DNA of 64,000 bases from KBS50 sp042434095 (GCF_042434095.1 NZ_JBHLUE010000007.1:28790-92789), one strand, 5' to 3'. Shown: positions 34,659-43,753, counted from the stretch's first letter. The notes: generated by a model from the letters alone, not told the origin. Made by a program: numbers and translations.

Positions 34659-35486
34659 ATGACCGAGGACTACCGGGAGCTCAACCGGGCGATGTGGGAC
34701 GAGCGGGCGCCGGTGCACGCGGCGTCGCGGGATTACGGCCTCCGCCGGTACGTGCAGGACCCGGAACGGCTCAGCGACGTGGTCAGCTTCGACCGGCCGC
34801 GCCTGGGTGAGGTGGCCGGGCTGCGCGGCGTACACCTGCAGTGCCACCTGGGCACCGACACGCTGTCGCTGGCCCGGCTCGGCGCCCGGATGACCGGGCT
34901 GGACTTCTCCGCCGCGTCACTCGCCCAGGCCCGCAAGCTGGCCGCCGAGTGCGGCGCCGAGATCGAGTACGTGCAGGCGGATGTCTACGCGGCGGTCGAG
35001 GTCCTCGGCGCCGGCGGGTTCGACCTGGTCTACACCGGCGTCGGCGCGCTGTGCTGGCTGCCGGACATCCGCCGCTGGGCCGAGGTGGTCGCCGGGCTGC
35101 TCCGCCCGGGCGGCCGGCTGCACCTGCGGGAGGGCCACCCGGTGCTGTGGGCGCTGCCGGACCCCCGCCCGGACGGGCTGGTCGCGCTGGAGTACCCGTA
35201 CTTCGAGCGGGCCGAGGGCACGGTCTGGGAGGAGGACGGCACGTACGTCGACACCGACCACCGCTTCACCAACACCCGCTCGGTGGAGTGGAACCACGGC
35301 CTCGGCGAGGTGGTCACCGCGCTGCTGGACGCCGGCATGACGCTCACCGCCCTGGTCGAGCACGACAGCGTGCCCTGGGAGGCGCTGCCCGGCCAGATGG
35401 AGCGGGTCGAGCACGGCGAATGGCGGCTGGCGGACCGCCCGTGGCGGCTGCCGCACACGTACACGCTGCAGGCCGTCCGGCGCTGA
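34659..35486 (+). CDS. Class I SAM-dependent methyltransferase
   Basis: 275 residues from the ATG at 34659. RGVHLQCHLGTDTLSLARLGA is a motif I variant (H-L-x-C-H-x-G-T-D) seen in one group of actinobacterial methyltransferases, followed by MTGLDFSAASLAQARKLA (motif II). LRPGGRLHLREGHPVLWAL is the post-motif region. Small-molecule methylation is likely; the acceptor is not known. Divergent from the phosphatase gene (130 nt gap) and upstream of the AraC/VOC pair, probably not in the same operon by function. Confidence 0.8.
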   Translation: MTEDYRELNRAMWDERAPVHAASRDYGLRRYVQDPERLSDVVSFDRPRLGEVAGLRGVHLQCHLGTDTLSLARLGARMTGLDFSAASLAQARKLAAECGAEIEYVQADVYAAVEVLGAGGFDLVYTGVGALCWLPDIRRWAEVVAGLLRPGGRLHLREGHPVLWALPDPRPDGLVALEYPYFERAEGTVWEEDGTYVDTDHRFTNTRSVEWNHGLGEVVTALLDAGMTLTALVEHDSVPWEALPGQMERVEHGEWRLADRPWRLPHTYTLQAVRR

Positions 35487-35514
35487 GCCGGCCACCCTGT
35501 GCGATCCTTGCGGG

Positions 35515-35943
35515 GTGACCCCCGAGGACCTCAGGCACCTGCGCCGGGCGCGTGACCTCATCGACCGCGAGTACGACCGCCCGCTCGACGTGCCGGCCAT
35601 GGCCCGCACCGCGCTGATGTCGCCGGGGCACTTCTCCCGCCAGTTCCGCGCCGTGTACGGCGAGACCCCGTACTCCTACCTGATGACCCGGCGGATCGAG
35701 CGGGCCAAGGCGCTGCTGCGCCGGGGCGACCTGTCCGTCACCGACGTCTGCATGGCGGTGGGCGCCACCTCGCTGGGCTCGTTCAGCGCCCGGTTCGCCG
35801 AGCTGGTCGGGGAGAGTCCCAGCGCGTACCGGGCCCGCAACCACAGCGCGCTCGCCCCCGTGCCGGCCTGCTGGGCCAAGTTGGTGACCCGGCCCAGCCG
35901 GCATGCCGGCGCCGCGAGCCAACCCGGCCCGGTAGCGTCCTGA
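35515..35943 (+). CDS. Short AraC-family transcriptional regulator
   Basis: 142 residues from a GTG. The protein is essentially the two helix-turn-helix DNA-binding domain: LDVPAMARTALMSPGHFSRQFRAVYGETPYSYLM (first HTH) and LSVTDVCMAVGATSLGSFSARFAELVGESPSAYR (second HTH, family signature). No ligand domain is attached. It ends 3 nt before the VOC gene, so they form a pair; AraC-VOC pairs of this sort are common in actinobacteria, where the VOC protein may supply the small-molecule function. Confidence 0.88.
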   Translation: MTPEDLRHLRRARDLIDREYDRPLDVPAMARTALMSPGHFSRQFRAVYGETPYSYLMTRRIERAKALLRRGDLSVTDVCMAVGATSLGSFSARFAELVGESPSAYRARNHSALAPVPACWAKLVTRPSRHAGAASQPGPVAS

Positions 35944-35946
35944 GCC

Positions 35947-36357
35947 ATGGAGCTGAACCTGCACTACACGTTCCTCGAGGTCGACGACCACGACGCGGCG
36001 CTCGCGTTCTACCGCGACACGCTCGGCTTCGAGGTGCGCCAGGACGTGGCCATGGAGGGGGCTCGCTGGCTGACCGTGGGGCCCCGGACCCAGCCGGAGC
36101 TGGGCATCGTGCTGCAGTCCGTGGGCGCGGGCCGGTCGGCCGGTGACGCGGAGGCGCTGCGCGCGCTGCTGGCCAAGGGGGCGCTGTCCGGCCTCGTCCT
36201 GGCGACCGACGACGTGGACACGCTGTTCGAGAAGGTCGCGGCGAGCGGGGCCGAGGTGCTCCAGGAGCCGATGGACCAGCCGTACGGGGTGCGCGACTGC
36301 GCGTTCCGGGACCCGGCCGGCAACCAGGTGCGGATCAACCAGCCGGCCCGGGCCTGA
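35947..36357 (+). CDS. VOC-superfamily (glyoxalase/dioxygenase fold) protein
   Basis: 136 residues, two beta-alpha-beta-beta-beta modules: YTFLEVDDHDAALAFYRDTLGFEVRQDV, and LVLATDDVDTLFEKVAASGAEVLQEPMDQPYGVRDCAFRDPAGNQVRI. The metal-site residues typical of the fold (His6 and a late Glu/Asp) are only partly visible, so it may be a binding protein and not an enzyme. Three nucleotides after the AraC-type regulator, hence co-transcribed. Confidence 0.85.
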   Translation: MELNLHYTFLEVDDHDAALAFYRDTLGFEVRQDVAMEGARWLTVGPRTQPELGIVLQSVGAGRSAGDAEALRALLAKGALSGLVLATDDVDTLFEKVAASGAEVLQEPMDQPYGVRDCAFRDPAGNQVRINQPARA

Positions 36358-36410
36358 GCCGCCGCTGCCTTTGCCGCATCGATGGCCGCGGAGCGGGGTA
36401 CTCGACCGGT

Positions 36411-36881
36411 ATGCGCCTGACGAACACCCTCGGAGCCACCCTCGCGGTGGCGGCCACGGCCGCGGCGGGTTCGGCCGCCACCGCGCCCGCCTCCCGGTGG
36501 TACCGCTCCCTCGACAAGCCGCGCTGGCAGCCGCCGCCGGCCGCCTTTCCGGCGGTGTGGACCCCGCTGTACGGCCTGATCGCGCTGGCCGGCGCCCGGG
36601 CGCTGAACCGGACACAGGGCGCCGAACGGGCGGGTTTCGCTTGGACGTACGGCGCCGACCTGCTGCTGAACGCGGGCTGGACGGCGCTGTTCTTCCGGGC
36701 CCGCCGCCCGCGGCTGGCGCTCGCCGAGCTGGCCGCGCTGAACGCGGCCAACCTCGCCCTGACGACCCGGGCCTGGCGGGCCGACCGGGTGGCCGGGGCG
36801 GCGCTGCTGCCGTACGTGGCCTGGACCGGCTTCGCCACCGCGCTGAACGCGGCCATCGCGGCCCGGAATCCGGGGCGGTGA
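36411..36881 (+). CDS. TspO/MBR-family membrane protein
   Basis: 156 residues with five hydrophobic helices. WYRSLDKPRWQPPPAAFPAVWTPLYGLIALAG (residues 29-60) contains the family hallmarks W-Y, K-P-x-W-x-P-P and V-W-x-x-L-Y. LLLNAGWTALFFRARRPRLAL is the fourth-helix motif. The family binds tetrapyrroles/cholesterol-like ligands and is linked to stress. A GCAT-N16-GGGTAC stress-sigma-like promoter (36376-36401) precedes it very closely, but it is weak evidence. Confidence 0.88.
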   Translation: MRLTNTLGATLAVAATAAAGSAATAPASRWYRSLDKPRWQPPPAAFPAVWTPLYGLIALAGARALNRTQGAERAGFAWTYGADLLLNAGWTALFFRARRPRLALAELAALNAANLALTTRAWRADRVAGAALLPYVAWTGFATALNAAIAARNPGR

Positions 36882-37000
36882 GCTGTGACCAGCGTCGCTG
36901 TGCGCGAGATCGCCCCGTGGCCTGCGATACACCGCCGTGCTTCCGTGCCGCGGCGGACGTACTGTTTGTCCCGTAGTCGTCGGGGACCGGAGATCAAAAG

Positions 37001-38491
37001 ATGAGCACGAAACCGCAACGCCGGCACCACGTGGTCGTGGTCGGAGCGGGGTTCGGTGGCCTGTTCGCCACCAAGGCCCTGCGCAACGCGCCCGTGGACA
37101 TCACGCTGATCAACGGCACGGCCCAGCACCTGTTCCAGCCGCTGCTCTACCAGGTGGCCACGGGCATCCTGTCCGAGGGCGAGATCGCGCCGCCGATCCG
37201 GGAGATCCTGCGCAAGCAGGACAACGTCGAGGTGCTGATGGGCACCGTCACGTCCGTGGATGTGGACGCGAGGACGGTGACCGCCGAGGCGCCCGGCACC
37301 TCCTACAAGGTGGAGTACGACAGCCTCATCGTGGCGGCCGGCGCCTCCCAGTCCTACTTCGGCAACGACCAGTTCGCCGAGTACGCGCCGGGCATGAAGA
37401 GCATCGACGACGCGCTCGAGCTGCGCGGCCGGATCTTCGGCGCGTTCGAGCTGGCCGAGCTGGAGTCCGACCCGGAGCTGATCGACCGGTGGCTCACCTT
37501 CGTGGTGGTCGGCGCCGGTCCGACCGGCGTGGAGATGGCCGGGCAGATCGCCGAGCTGGCGCACCGGACCCTGCCGAAGCAGTTCCGGCGGATCGACACC
37601 CGGCGGGCCCGGGTGATCCTGCTGGACGCCCTCGACGCGGTGCTGCCGAGCTTCGGCGACCACCTCTCCACGCACGCCCTGCGCCAGCTGCACCGGCTCG
37701 GCGTCGAGGTGGAGCTGGGCAACAAGGTGGTCGGGGTGGACGACACCGGCATCGAGGTGGAGACGCCACGCGGGCACCAGCGGATCCCGTCGATGACCAA
37801 GATCTGGGCGGCCGGGGTGGCCGCTCCCCCACTGGCCCGGCAGTTGGCCGAGGTGGCCGGCGCCGAGATCGACCGGGCCGGCCGGATCAAGGTCAACCCG
37901 GACTGCACCCTGCCGGGACACCCGGAGATCTTCGCGGTGGGCGACATGATGGCGCTGGACCGGCTGCCCGGGGTGGCCCAGGTGGCCATCCAGAGCGGCC
38001 GGCACGCGGCCGACCAGATCCGCCGCCGGCTGCGCGGCAAGCCGACCGGCCAGCCGTTCCACTACTTCGACAAGGGCAGCATGGCGACCATCTCCCGGTT
38101 CTCGGCGGTGGCCAGCGTCGGCAAGCTCCGGTTCAGCGGCCTGATCGGCTGGCTGATGTGGCTGGTCGTGCACCTGTTCTACCTGGTCGGGTTCAAGAAC
38201 CGGCTGACCACCGTGCTGCACTGGGCGGTCAGCTTCATCGGCCGGGGCCGGTCCGAGCGGGTGGCCACGTTCCAGCAGGTCTTCGCGCGGCGGGCGCTGC
38301 GCCAGGTGGGCCCCGGGCTGATCCGGTTCGGCGACCGCGATTCGCGCGGCGTGGACGAGCCGCTCCGGCGCGGCCGGGTGACCGATCCGCAGGACGCCGG
38401 CGCCGCGGCGCCGCACACCGACGAGGCGGACCAGGCCGCCCCGCTGGCCCGGGAGGGCCGGCCCGGCGAGGCCAGCGCGCTGCGCCGCTGA
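37001..38491 (+). CDS. ndh: Type II NADH dehydrogenase / NAD(P)/FAD-dependent oxidoreductase
   Basis: 496 residues, GGAG 6 nt before the ATG. HHVVVVGAGFGGLFATKAL (8-26) is the FAD-binding G-x-G-x-x-G; FVVVGAGPTGVEMAGQIAEL (167-186) is the NADH-binding site; EIFAVGDMMALDRLPGVAQVAIQSG (310-334) is the C-terminal FAD contact with the AQxAxQ-like quinone motif (AQVAIQ). The C-terminus has an amphipathic/hydrophobic region (GLIGWLMWLVVHLFYLVGF) for membrane contact. It passes electrons from NADH to menaquinone without proton pumping. A 17-bp stem terminator follows. Confidence 0.85.
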   Translation: MSTKPQRRHHVVVVGAGFGGLFATKALRNAPVDITLINGTAQHLFQPLLYQVATGILSEGEIAPPIREILRKQDNVEVLMGTVTSVDVDARTVTAEAPGTSYKVEYDSLIVAAGASQSYFGNDQFAEYAPGMKSIDDALELRGRIFGAFELAELESDPELIDRWLTFVVVGAGPTGVEMAGQIAELAHRTLPKQFRRIDTRRARVILLDALDAVLPSFGDHLSTHALRQLHRLGVEVELGNKVVGVDDTGIEVETPRGHQRIPSMTKIWAAGVAAPPLARQLAEVAGAEIDRAGRIKVNPDCTLPGHPEIFAVGDMMALDRLPGVAQVAIQSGRHAADQIRRRLRGKPTGQPFHYFDKGSMATISRFSAVASVGKLRFSGLIGWLMWLVVHLFYLVGFKNRLTTVLHWAVSFIGRGRSERVATFQQVFARRALRQVGPGLIRFGDRDSRGVDEPLRRGRVTDPQDAGAAAPHTDEADQAAPLAREGRPGEASALRR

Positions 38492-38503
38492 CCAGCAACA
38501 CGA

Positions 38504-38541
38504 CGAAGGGGGTCCGCGCCGGTCGGCGCGGACCCCCTTCG
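38504..38541. terminator. Perfect 17-bp stem, bidirectional terminator
   Basis: CGAAGGGGGTCCGCGCC (38504-38520), loop GGTC, and its exact complement (38525-38541). It lies between the convergent ndh and hemerythrin genes, 12 nt and 2 nt from their stops. Confidence 0.9.
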
Positions 38542-38543
38542 CG

Positions 38544-39044
38544 TCAGGCCCGGGCGGCGTCCATGGCCTTCTTCAGGGCCTTCGGCGCGGTCGGCTTGCG
38601 CGGCGCCTTCTCCCGCATCACCAGCATGGTGGCCCCGAGCTCCTGCAGGTCGTTGCGGCCCATCCCCGCCCGCACCTGCGGGAACCAGTCCTGTTCCTCC
38701 TCCTCCATGTGGTGCGTGACGTTCTCGATCAGCACGGTGACCTTGGCGTCGTACCGCTCGTCGCCCGGGTCCATCCCGGCGAGCTCGAAGCAGAGCACGT
38801 CGGCCACGTGGTGCTCCTCGTAGGACTCCAGGACGTCGTCCTCCAGGTCCGGCAGCCGCTTGCGGACCTCCGGATACATGCACTCGTTCTCCAGGTACGT
38901 GTGCACGGTGAGCAGCTCCAGGATCTGCTGCACGAGCTTGGCCTTGGTCTTCGCGGCGTTCTCGCCGGCCTGCTCGAACGACCTGAACAGCTGGCGCAGC
39001 TCCTTGTGGTCGTCCTTGAGCAGCACAATCGCGTCGGTGGACAC
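38544..39044 (-). CDS. Hemerythrin (HHE) domain protein
   Basis: 166 residues from a GTG. The di-iron ligands of the HHE fold are visible: KDDHKELRQLF (His13), HTYLENECMYPEV (His52, Glu56), ESYEEHHVADVL (His80, His81) and VTHHMEEEEQDWFP (His110, Glu114). Family members bind O2, NO or protect from oxidative stress. A GTTT-N16-GGGTAC promoter lies 35 nt upstream, matching the sigma-B/F class, so general-stress control is likely. Confidence 0.9.
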   Translation of the reverse strand: MSTDAIVLLKDDHKELRQLFRSFEQAGENAAKTKAKLVQQILELLTVHTYLENECMYPEVRKRLPDLEDDVLESYEEHHVADVLCFELAGMDPGDERYDAKVTVLIENVTHHMEEEEQDWFPQVRAGMGRNDLQELGATMLVMREKAPRKPTAPKALKKAMDAARA

Positions 39045-39078
39045 CGGTTACCTCCCGATCGGGTGACGTGCGACGCCC

Positions 39079-39104
39079 GTACCCGAGCGGTCATCCCGGC
39101 AAAC
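39079..39104 (-). promoter_or_regulatory. Sigma-B/F-type stress promoter of the hemerythrin gene
   Basis: Minus-strand GTTT (39101-39104), 16 nt, GGGTAC (39079-39084). This fits the streptomycete sigma-B consensus GNNT-N14-16-GGGTA(C/T) exactly. Confidence 0.6.
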
Positions 39105-39235
39105 GAGCGCCGCCACGGCTCGGGCGGCGCACTGATCGCTCAATCGAAATCTTTTGGATGTTCGGCCCCTGTTCGACGGGTTGCCGTCCTGTTCGGATGC
39201 CAGGAGCGGTAATTGCCGAACGACAAGGAGGCTCC

Positions 39236-42181
39236 GTGCGCACACCATCCCGTGCGACGGCGGGTACCACCGTGATGCTGGTGGCGGCCGCACTCGTGCT
39301 GACCACCGGGACGGGCGGGCAGGCCGAACCCGGCCATCCGGCCCGAACCCAACCCGACACGGTACGCATCGACGGCTCCCACGACAGGACACAGGACAAC
39401 CGAACCGGGTTGGTGGCGCCGACCACCCACCAGCGGGACCGGGCCGCCGGCCTCGGCGCCCGGGCCCGATGGAACAGCTTCGGCACCCCCGCCACCCTCA
39501 CCGCGCCGGACCGGCCGCTGGCCACCGGCCTGCCCGCCGACCCGGCCCGGGCCGCCCGGGCGTACGTGGCCGCCAACCGGGATCTGCTGGGCCTCACCGC
39601 CCGCGGCGCCGACGCGCTGGAGCAGCTCGCGGTGGTGCCGATGGGCGAGGGCGCGGCCGTGCTGTTCCGGCAGCGCTTCGGCGACCTGCCGGCCGCGGTG
39701 GACGGCATGCTCGCCGTCGGCCTGCGCAAGGGCGAGGTCTGGTACGTCAGCTCCTCGCTCGCGCCCGACGCCGCGGCGCCGCAGCCGGCCACCCTCAGCC
39801 GGGCCGACGCCGAGCGGGCGGCCGTGCGGGACGCGGCCACCGCCACCCCGGCCACCGTGCTGCGCAGCCGGCTGGTGGCCGTGCCGACGCCGGACCGCGG
39901 CGCCCGGACCGCCTACGAGGTGGTGCTGGGCGCGGACCTGACCGGCGCCCAGCCCACGGCCCTGAGCACCTATGTCGACGCCCGGGACGGCTCGGTGCTG
40001 CTCCGGGAGGACCTGGTCGACTCCGAGCACGACAGCGACCCGGCCGACAACCCGAGCTGGGCGGTCTACCCGAACTCGCCGCCCAAGGACTACTCCTCGG
40101 CCGACCGGCGCACCCGGTGGTGCTTCAACCGGGCGCACGGCTGCGACGAGACGCTGGCCAGCGCGGCCTCCCCGCTGCCCTGGGACGTGGACCCGGCCAC
40201 CGGTCGGTCCACCCAGACCACCCGGGGCAACAACGCCATCGCGGTGCACAACTGGTTCAGCAACGACCCGTACTCGGTCGGCACCGAGACCGCCACCCCG
40301 CGGCCGGACCGGCAGTACGTCTACCCCTGGACCAACCAGTGGCACGACTCCGGGTGCAGCCCGGACGCGTTCACCACGCCGCAGCGCAACGACATCGACG
40401 CGGCCCGGGCGAACCTGTTCGCCATGCACAACCGGATGCACGACTGGTCCTACCACCTCGGGTTCACCGAGGCGCTGTGGAACATGCAGGACGACACGTT
40501 CGGCCGCGGCGGCACGGGCGGCGACCACGAGCAGGGCAACGCCCAGGCCGGCGGGGTGAGCGGCGGCCCGCCGAACTTCGAGGCGCGGGACAACGCCAAC
40601 CAGATCACCCCCGGCGACGGCATCCCGCCGACCACCAACATGTACCTCTGGCAGTCGATCGCCGGCTCGTTCTACGCCCCCTGCGTGGACGGCGACTACG
40701 ACATGTCGGTGATCGGCCACGAGTACAGCCACGCCATCACCAACCGGATGATCGCCGGCCCGGACAGCGGCTTCAGCTCGCCGCAGGGCATGAGCGAGAG
40801 CTGGTCCGACCAGCTGGCCATGGAGTACCTGCACGAGTACGGCTATGCCGCGCCGGGCCGTCGCGGGTTCACCGAGGGCGAGTACGTGACCGGGGACCCG
40901 AAGGCCGGGATCCGCAACTACAACATGAGCGACAGCCCGCTCAACTACAGCGCCATCGACTACGACTTCGTCGGGCTGCAGGTGCACGCCTCCGGCGAGG
41001 TGTGGACGGCCACCAACTACGACATCCGGGACGCCATGCTGCGCCGGTACGGCGACGCCGGGTCGGCCGTGCAGCGCGCGTGCGCCAACGGCGAGCGGCC
41101 GGTGCAGCGCTGCCCCGGCAACCGGCGCTGGATCCAGCTGGTGTTCGACTCGTTCCCGCTGCTGACCGCGAACCGGATCAGCATGGTCGACTCCCGGGAC
41201 GCCATGCTGGCCGCCGACCGGATCCGGTTCGGTGGGGCCAACCAGGACCTGCTGTGGAACGCCTTCGCCAAGCGCGGTCTGGGCGAGGCGGCCGCCAGCA
41301 ACGGGTACAACGACGCGGACCCGACGCCGAGCTTCGCCTCCCCGTACGCCCGGGAGGCGACCGTCCGGTTCAACCCGGTCGGTCCGGGCGGACCGGTGCC
41401 GGGCGCTCAGCTGTTCGTGGGCGACTACCAGGCCCGGGCCGTGCCGGTGGCCGACACCGATCCGGCGACCCCGCTGACCGGCGAGGTCGCGCTGGTGCCC
41501 GGCCGGTACGACTTCGTGGTCCGGGCGCCCGGCTACGGGCACGTCCGGATCGGGCCGGTCACGATCCGCGCCGGGGAGCACCGGACGCTGCCGGTGCGGA
41601 TGTGGCCGAATGTGGCCTCCACCGCGGCCGGCGCCACCGTCAGCGGTGACGGGATCAACCTCGACCAGATCGCCGACGACAACGAGGCCACCAACTGGGC
41701 CTCGCTGGGCGCGCCGGTGGCCGGCCGGGGCGTGACGGTCGCGCTGGCCGGCGGCGCCACCCAGGTACGCCGGGTGCAGGTGAGCGCCATGCTGCGGCCG
41801 GCGGACCCGACCAACCCGGACAGCGGCACGCAGAGCCGGTTCTCGGCGCTGCGGCAGTTCCGGGTGCTGGCCTGCACGGCCCGGGCCGGGGTGGACTGCA
41901 CCGATCCGGCCGACTTCCGGGTGGCGTACACCAGCCCGGCCGACGCCTTCCCGTCCGGGCAGCCCCGGCCGCGGGCGCCGGAGCTGATCATCCGTTCGTT
42001 CGACATCCCCCGCACCACGGCGTCGCACCTGCGGCTCGAGGTGGTCACCAACCAGTGCACCGGCGCACCCGCGTACGCCGGGGAGCGGGACAACGACCCG
42101 CGGGCCGCCACGGACTGCTCCACCGCGAGCCTGCAGGCCCGCAACGTCCGGGTCGCCGAGTTCCAGGCGTTCGCGCACTGA
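39236..42181 (+). CDS. Secreted M36 (fungalysin-type) zinc metalloprotease
   Basis: 981 residues from the GTG at 39236, with AAGGAGG upstream. Signal peptide 1-31; propeptide with FTP-like repeats (about 60-260, RAARAYVAANRDLLGL and AVLFRQRFGDLPAAVDGML). The catalytic domain follows, with the zinc motif HEYSH at 495-499 and the third ligand in GMSESWSDQ about 25 residues on. The C-terminus has a carboxypeptidase-like regulatory/CNA-type fold (about 710-790) and a discoidin/F5-8C-like domain (about 800-981) with Cys pairs, suggesting binding to a surface or polysaccharide. It should degrade extracellular protein. Confidence 0.9.
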   Translation: MRTPSRATAGTTVMLVAAALVLTTGTGGQAEPGHPARTQPDTVRIDGSHDRTQDNRTGLVAPTTHQRDRAAGLGARARWNSFGTPATLTAPDRPLATGLPADPARAARAYVAANRDLLGLTARGADALEQLAVVPMGEGAAVLFRQRFGDLPAAVDGMLAVGLRKGEVWYVSSSLAPDAAAPQPATLSRADAERAAVRDAATATPATVLRSRLVAVPTPDRGARTAYEVVLGADLTGAQPTALSTYVDARDGSVLLREDLVDSEHDSDPADNPSWAVYPNSPPKDYSSADRRTRWCFNRAHGCDETLASAASPLPWDVDPATGRSTQTTRGNNAIAVHNWFSNDPYSVGTETATPRPDRQYVYPWTNQWHDSGCSPDAFTTPQRNDIDAARANLFAMHNRMHDWSYHLGFTEALWNMQDDTFGRGGTGGDHEQGNAQAGGVSGGPPNFEARDNANQITPGDGIPPTTNMYLWQSIAGSFYAPCVDGDYDMSVIGHEYSHAITNRMIAGPDSGFSSPQGMSESWSDQLAMEYLHEYGYAAPGRRGFTEGEYVTGDPKAGIRNYNMSDSPLNYSAIDYDFVGLQVHASGEVWTATNYDIRDAMLRRYGDAGSAVQRACANGERPVQRCPGNRRWIQLVFDSFPLLTANRISMVDSRDAMLAADRIRFGGANQDLLWNAFAKRGLGEAAASNGYNDADPTPSFASPYAREATVRFNPVGPGGPVPGAQLFVGDYQARAVPVADTDPATPLTGEVALVPGRYDFVVRAPGYGHVRIGPVTIRAGEHRTLPVRMWPNVASTAAGATVSGDGINLDQIADDNEATNWASLGAPVAGRGVTVALAGGATQVRRVQVSAMLRPADPTNPDSGTQSRFSALRQFRVLACTARAGVDCTDPADFRVAYTSPADAFPSGQPRPRAPELIIRSFDIPRTTASHLRLEVVTNQCTGAPAYAGERDNDPRAATDCSTASLQARNVRVAEFQAFAH

Positions 42182-42285
42182 CGGCGCGCTGACGGAACAC
42201 CGGGTGGGGCCGGTCGGCATCGTGCCGGCCGGCCCTTCCCGCGTGGTCCCGAGCTGCCGCCGGGGATCCGGGTCGGCTCGCCGGC

Positions 42286-42984
42286 TCAGTCCTGCGGGAC
42301 GTACGCCACGGCGATCTCGGACCGCAGCGTCCAGCCAAGCGTCTGGTACAGCCGGCGACCGTCATCGGTGGCGACCAGGATGCCGGTGCCCAGCCCGCTG
42401 CGGGCCGCATGGTCGCTCAGCGCCCGCATGACGCTCGCGCCGAGGCCGCGACGCCGATGCGCCGGATGTGTCTGCACCTGGTCGACGATGGCGCACCCGC
42501 CGGCCGGCGCCATCCGCCCGCAGGCGGCCGTGCCGCCGTCACCGTCGACGACCGTGGCGACGACGACCGCACAGTCGAGCGCGACCCGGATCCGGTACGG
42601 CGGCGGCGGATCGGCGACGCCGACGGTGAGCCGGGCGGTCATCAGGTGGCCGCTGCTGTCCATGGTCCAGCCGGCGGGCAGCGCGCCGCGCAGCTCGGCG
42701 GCGCGTCCGGCGGCCTTGATCCAGGTCCCGGGGGCGGTGACCCGCCGGGCAAGCGCCGAAAGCCGTCCGCTGTCCCAGGTGTGCAGCACGTACCGGACCC
42801 GGTGGCCCGGCCGGCCCACGTCGGCCCGGAATCCCCCCGGGACCTCCACGGGGCTGGGAACACCGCGCGAGACGGCCCACCCGCGACCCCACGACATGAC
42901 CACGTCGGGGAGGGCATCCGCGGCGCCCCGGGCGGACGGTCCGGCAGCCTCCGGGAGCGGCCGGGCCGCGGGTTTCTCGATCAT
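42286..42984 (-). CDS. GNAT-family N-acetyltransferase
   Basis: 232 residues if started at the ATG 42984; an ATG at 42993 is also possible. The C-terminal half has the GNAT core: CAIVDQVQTHPAHRRRGLGASVMRALSDHAARSG (R-R-x-x-G-L-G-A motif A) and ILVATDDGRRLYQTLGWTLRSEIAVAY. The N-terminal ~100 residues are an additional region. No ribosome-binding site is visible, and AATAAT lies 7 nt before 42984, so a leaderless message is likely. Substrate unknown. Confidence 0.82.
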   Translation of the reverse strand: MIEKPAARPLPEAAGPSARGAADALPDVVMSWGRGWAVSRGVPSPVEVPGGFRADVGRPGHRVRYVLHTWDSGRLSALARRVTAPGTWIKAAGRAAELRGALPAGWTMDSSGHLMTARLTVGVADPPPPYRIRVALDCAVVVATVVDGDGGTAACGRMAPAGGCAIVDQVQTHPAHRRRGLGASVMRALSDHAARSGLGTGILVATDDGRRLYQTLGWTLRSEIAVAYVPQD

Positions 42985-42995
42985 CACAGGCATTA

Positions 42996-43012
42996 TTGCA
43001 AAACATGTGCAA
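42996..43012. promoter_or_regulatory. Inverted repeat TTGCA-N7-TGCAA at the GNAT promoter
   Basis: This AT-rich element stands out in the GC-rich surroundings and lies directly upstream of the AATAAT -10. It looks like an operator for an unidentified regulator. Confidence 0.4.
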
Positions 43013-43135
43013 CAAGGCCACGGGCCGGCTCCGGCCCGCGCTGTTACGACACGGTTACCCGGCTGCGAAGTGGCGGTGGCGCGCGGCGGTGACCGTGGGC
43101 GGTGAGCGGACCACCGGGTCCGCGCACGGGAGGGC

Positions 43136-43753
43136 ATGATGAGAATCACGAGGGCATTGCTGGCCACGCTGGTGGCGGCCGGCACGCTGCTGGCCGGCGG
43201 GTCGATCGCCGCGGCCGCCGCGCGGGTGGCGCCGGCGGCCCGGCTCGTCCCGGCCGCCGCGCAGGTGGCGGCCACCGCCACGCCGTACTGCGGGATCACC
43301 TGGGGCAGCGCCGACAAGTCCGGCGGCGCGCTGGCCACGGCGCCGCTGATCGAGGTACGCGCCGGCCAGCAGGACTGCTACGACCGGTTGGTCTTCGAGA
43401 TCGACGGTCCGGCCAACGGCTACCGGGTGCGCTACGGCGAGGCGTACACCCAGGGCCAGGGGTTGGCGCTGTCGCCGTACACGGCCGGCGGGGCGGTGCT
43501 GGAGGTGACGCTGCTCGACCCGGTGGCCGACCCGAACACCGGCACCGTGCGGTATCCGGCCAGCACCGGCGCGCACCCGCTCAACCTGCTCGGCTACCAG
43601 ACGCTGCGGGACGTGGTGTACGGCGGCAGCTCGGAGGGCTACACGACGTTCGCCGTGGGCGTGCGGGACCGGCTGCCGTTCCGGGTGACCGTGCTGACCG
43701 GACCGGGCACGCACAGCCGGATCGTGCTCGACGTGGCGCACCGGTGGCAATAG
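43136..43753 (+). CDS. Secreted AMIN-like domain protein
   Basis: 205 residues. MMRITRALLATLVAAGTLLAGGSIAAAAA is a Sec signal (no lipobox). The mature part contains YCGITWGSADKSGG, VRAGQQDCYDRLVFEIDGPANGYRVRYGEA and GGAVLEVTLLDPVADPNTG, the pattern of the actinobacterial AMIN-like domain, a beta-rich fold with two Cys (54 and 82 approximately). Role unknown; AMIN domains bind envelope glycans. It is upstream of the two-component operon whose last gene also encodes a secreted domain protein, but a gap of 85 nt separates them. Confidence 0.75.
   Translation: MMRITRALLATLVAAGTLLAGGSIAAAAARVAPAARLVPAAAQVAATATPYCGITWGSADKSGGALATAPLIEVRAGQQDCYDRLVFEIDGPANGYRVRYGEAYTQGQGLALSPYTAGGAVLEVTLLDPVADPNTGTVRYPASTGAHPLNLLGYQTLRDVVYGGSSEGYTTFAVGVRDRLPFRVTVLTGPGTHSRIVLDVAHRWQ

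Noticed and set aside
30326..34810. Very long open frame (about 1,490 codons) on the plus strand across gntP and the phosphatase gene.
   Set aside because: It is out of frame with gntP and antisense to the PP2C gene, with Arg/Pro/Gly-rich low-complexity translation and poor third-position bias; a GC-driven shadow.
36882..37000. Small GTG ORF (about 38 codons) before ndh.
   Set aside because: No ribosome-binding site, no third-position bias and no recognisable sequence.
39140..42220. Long minus-strand open frame opposite the M36 protease.
   Set aside because: No domain or signal, composition typical of an antisense shadow in GC-rich DNA; the plus strand has intact protease motifs.
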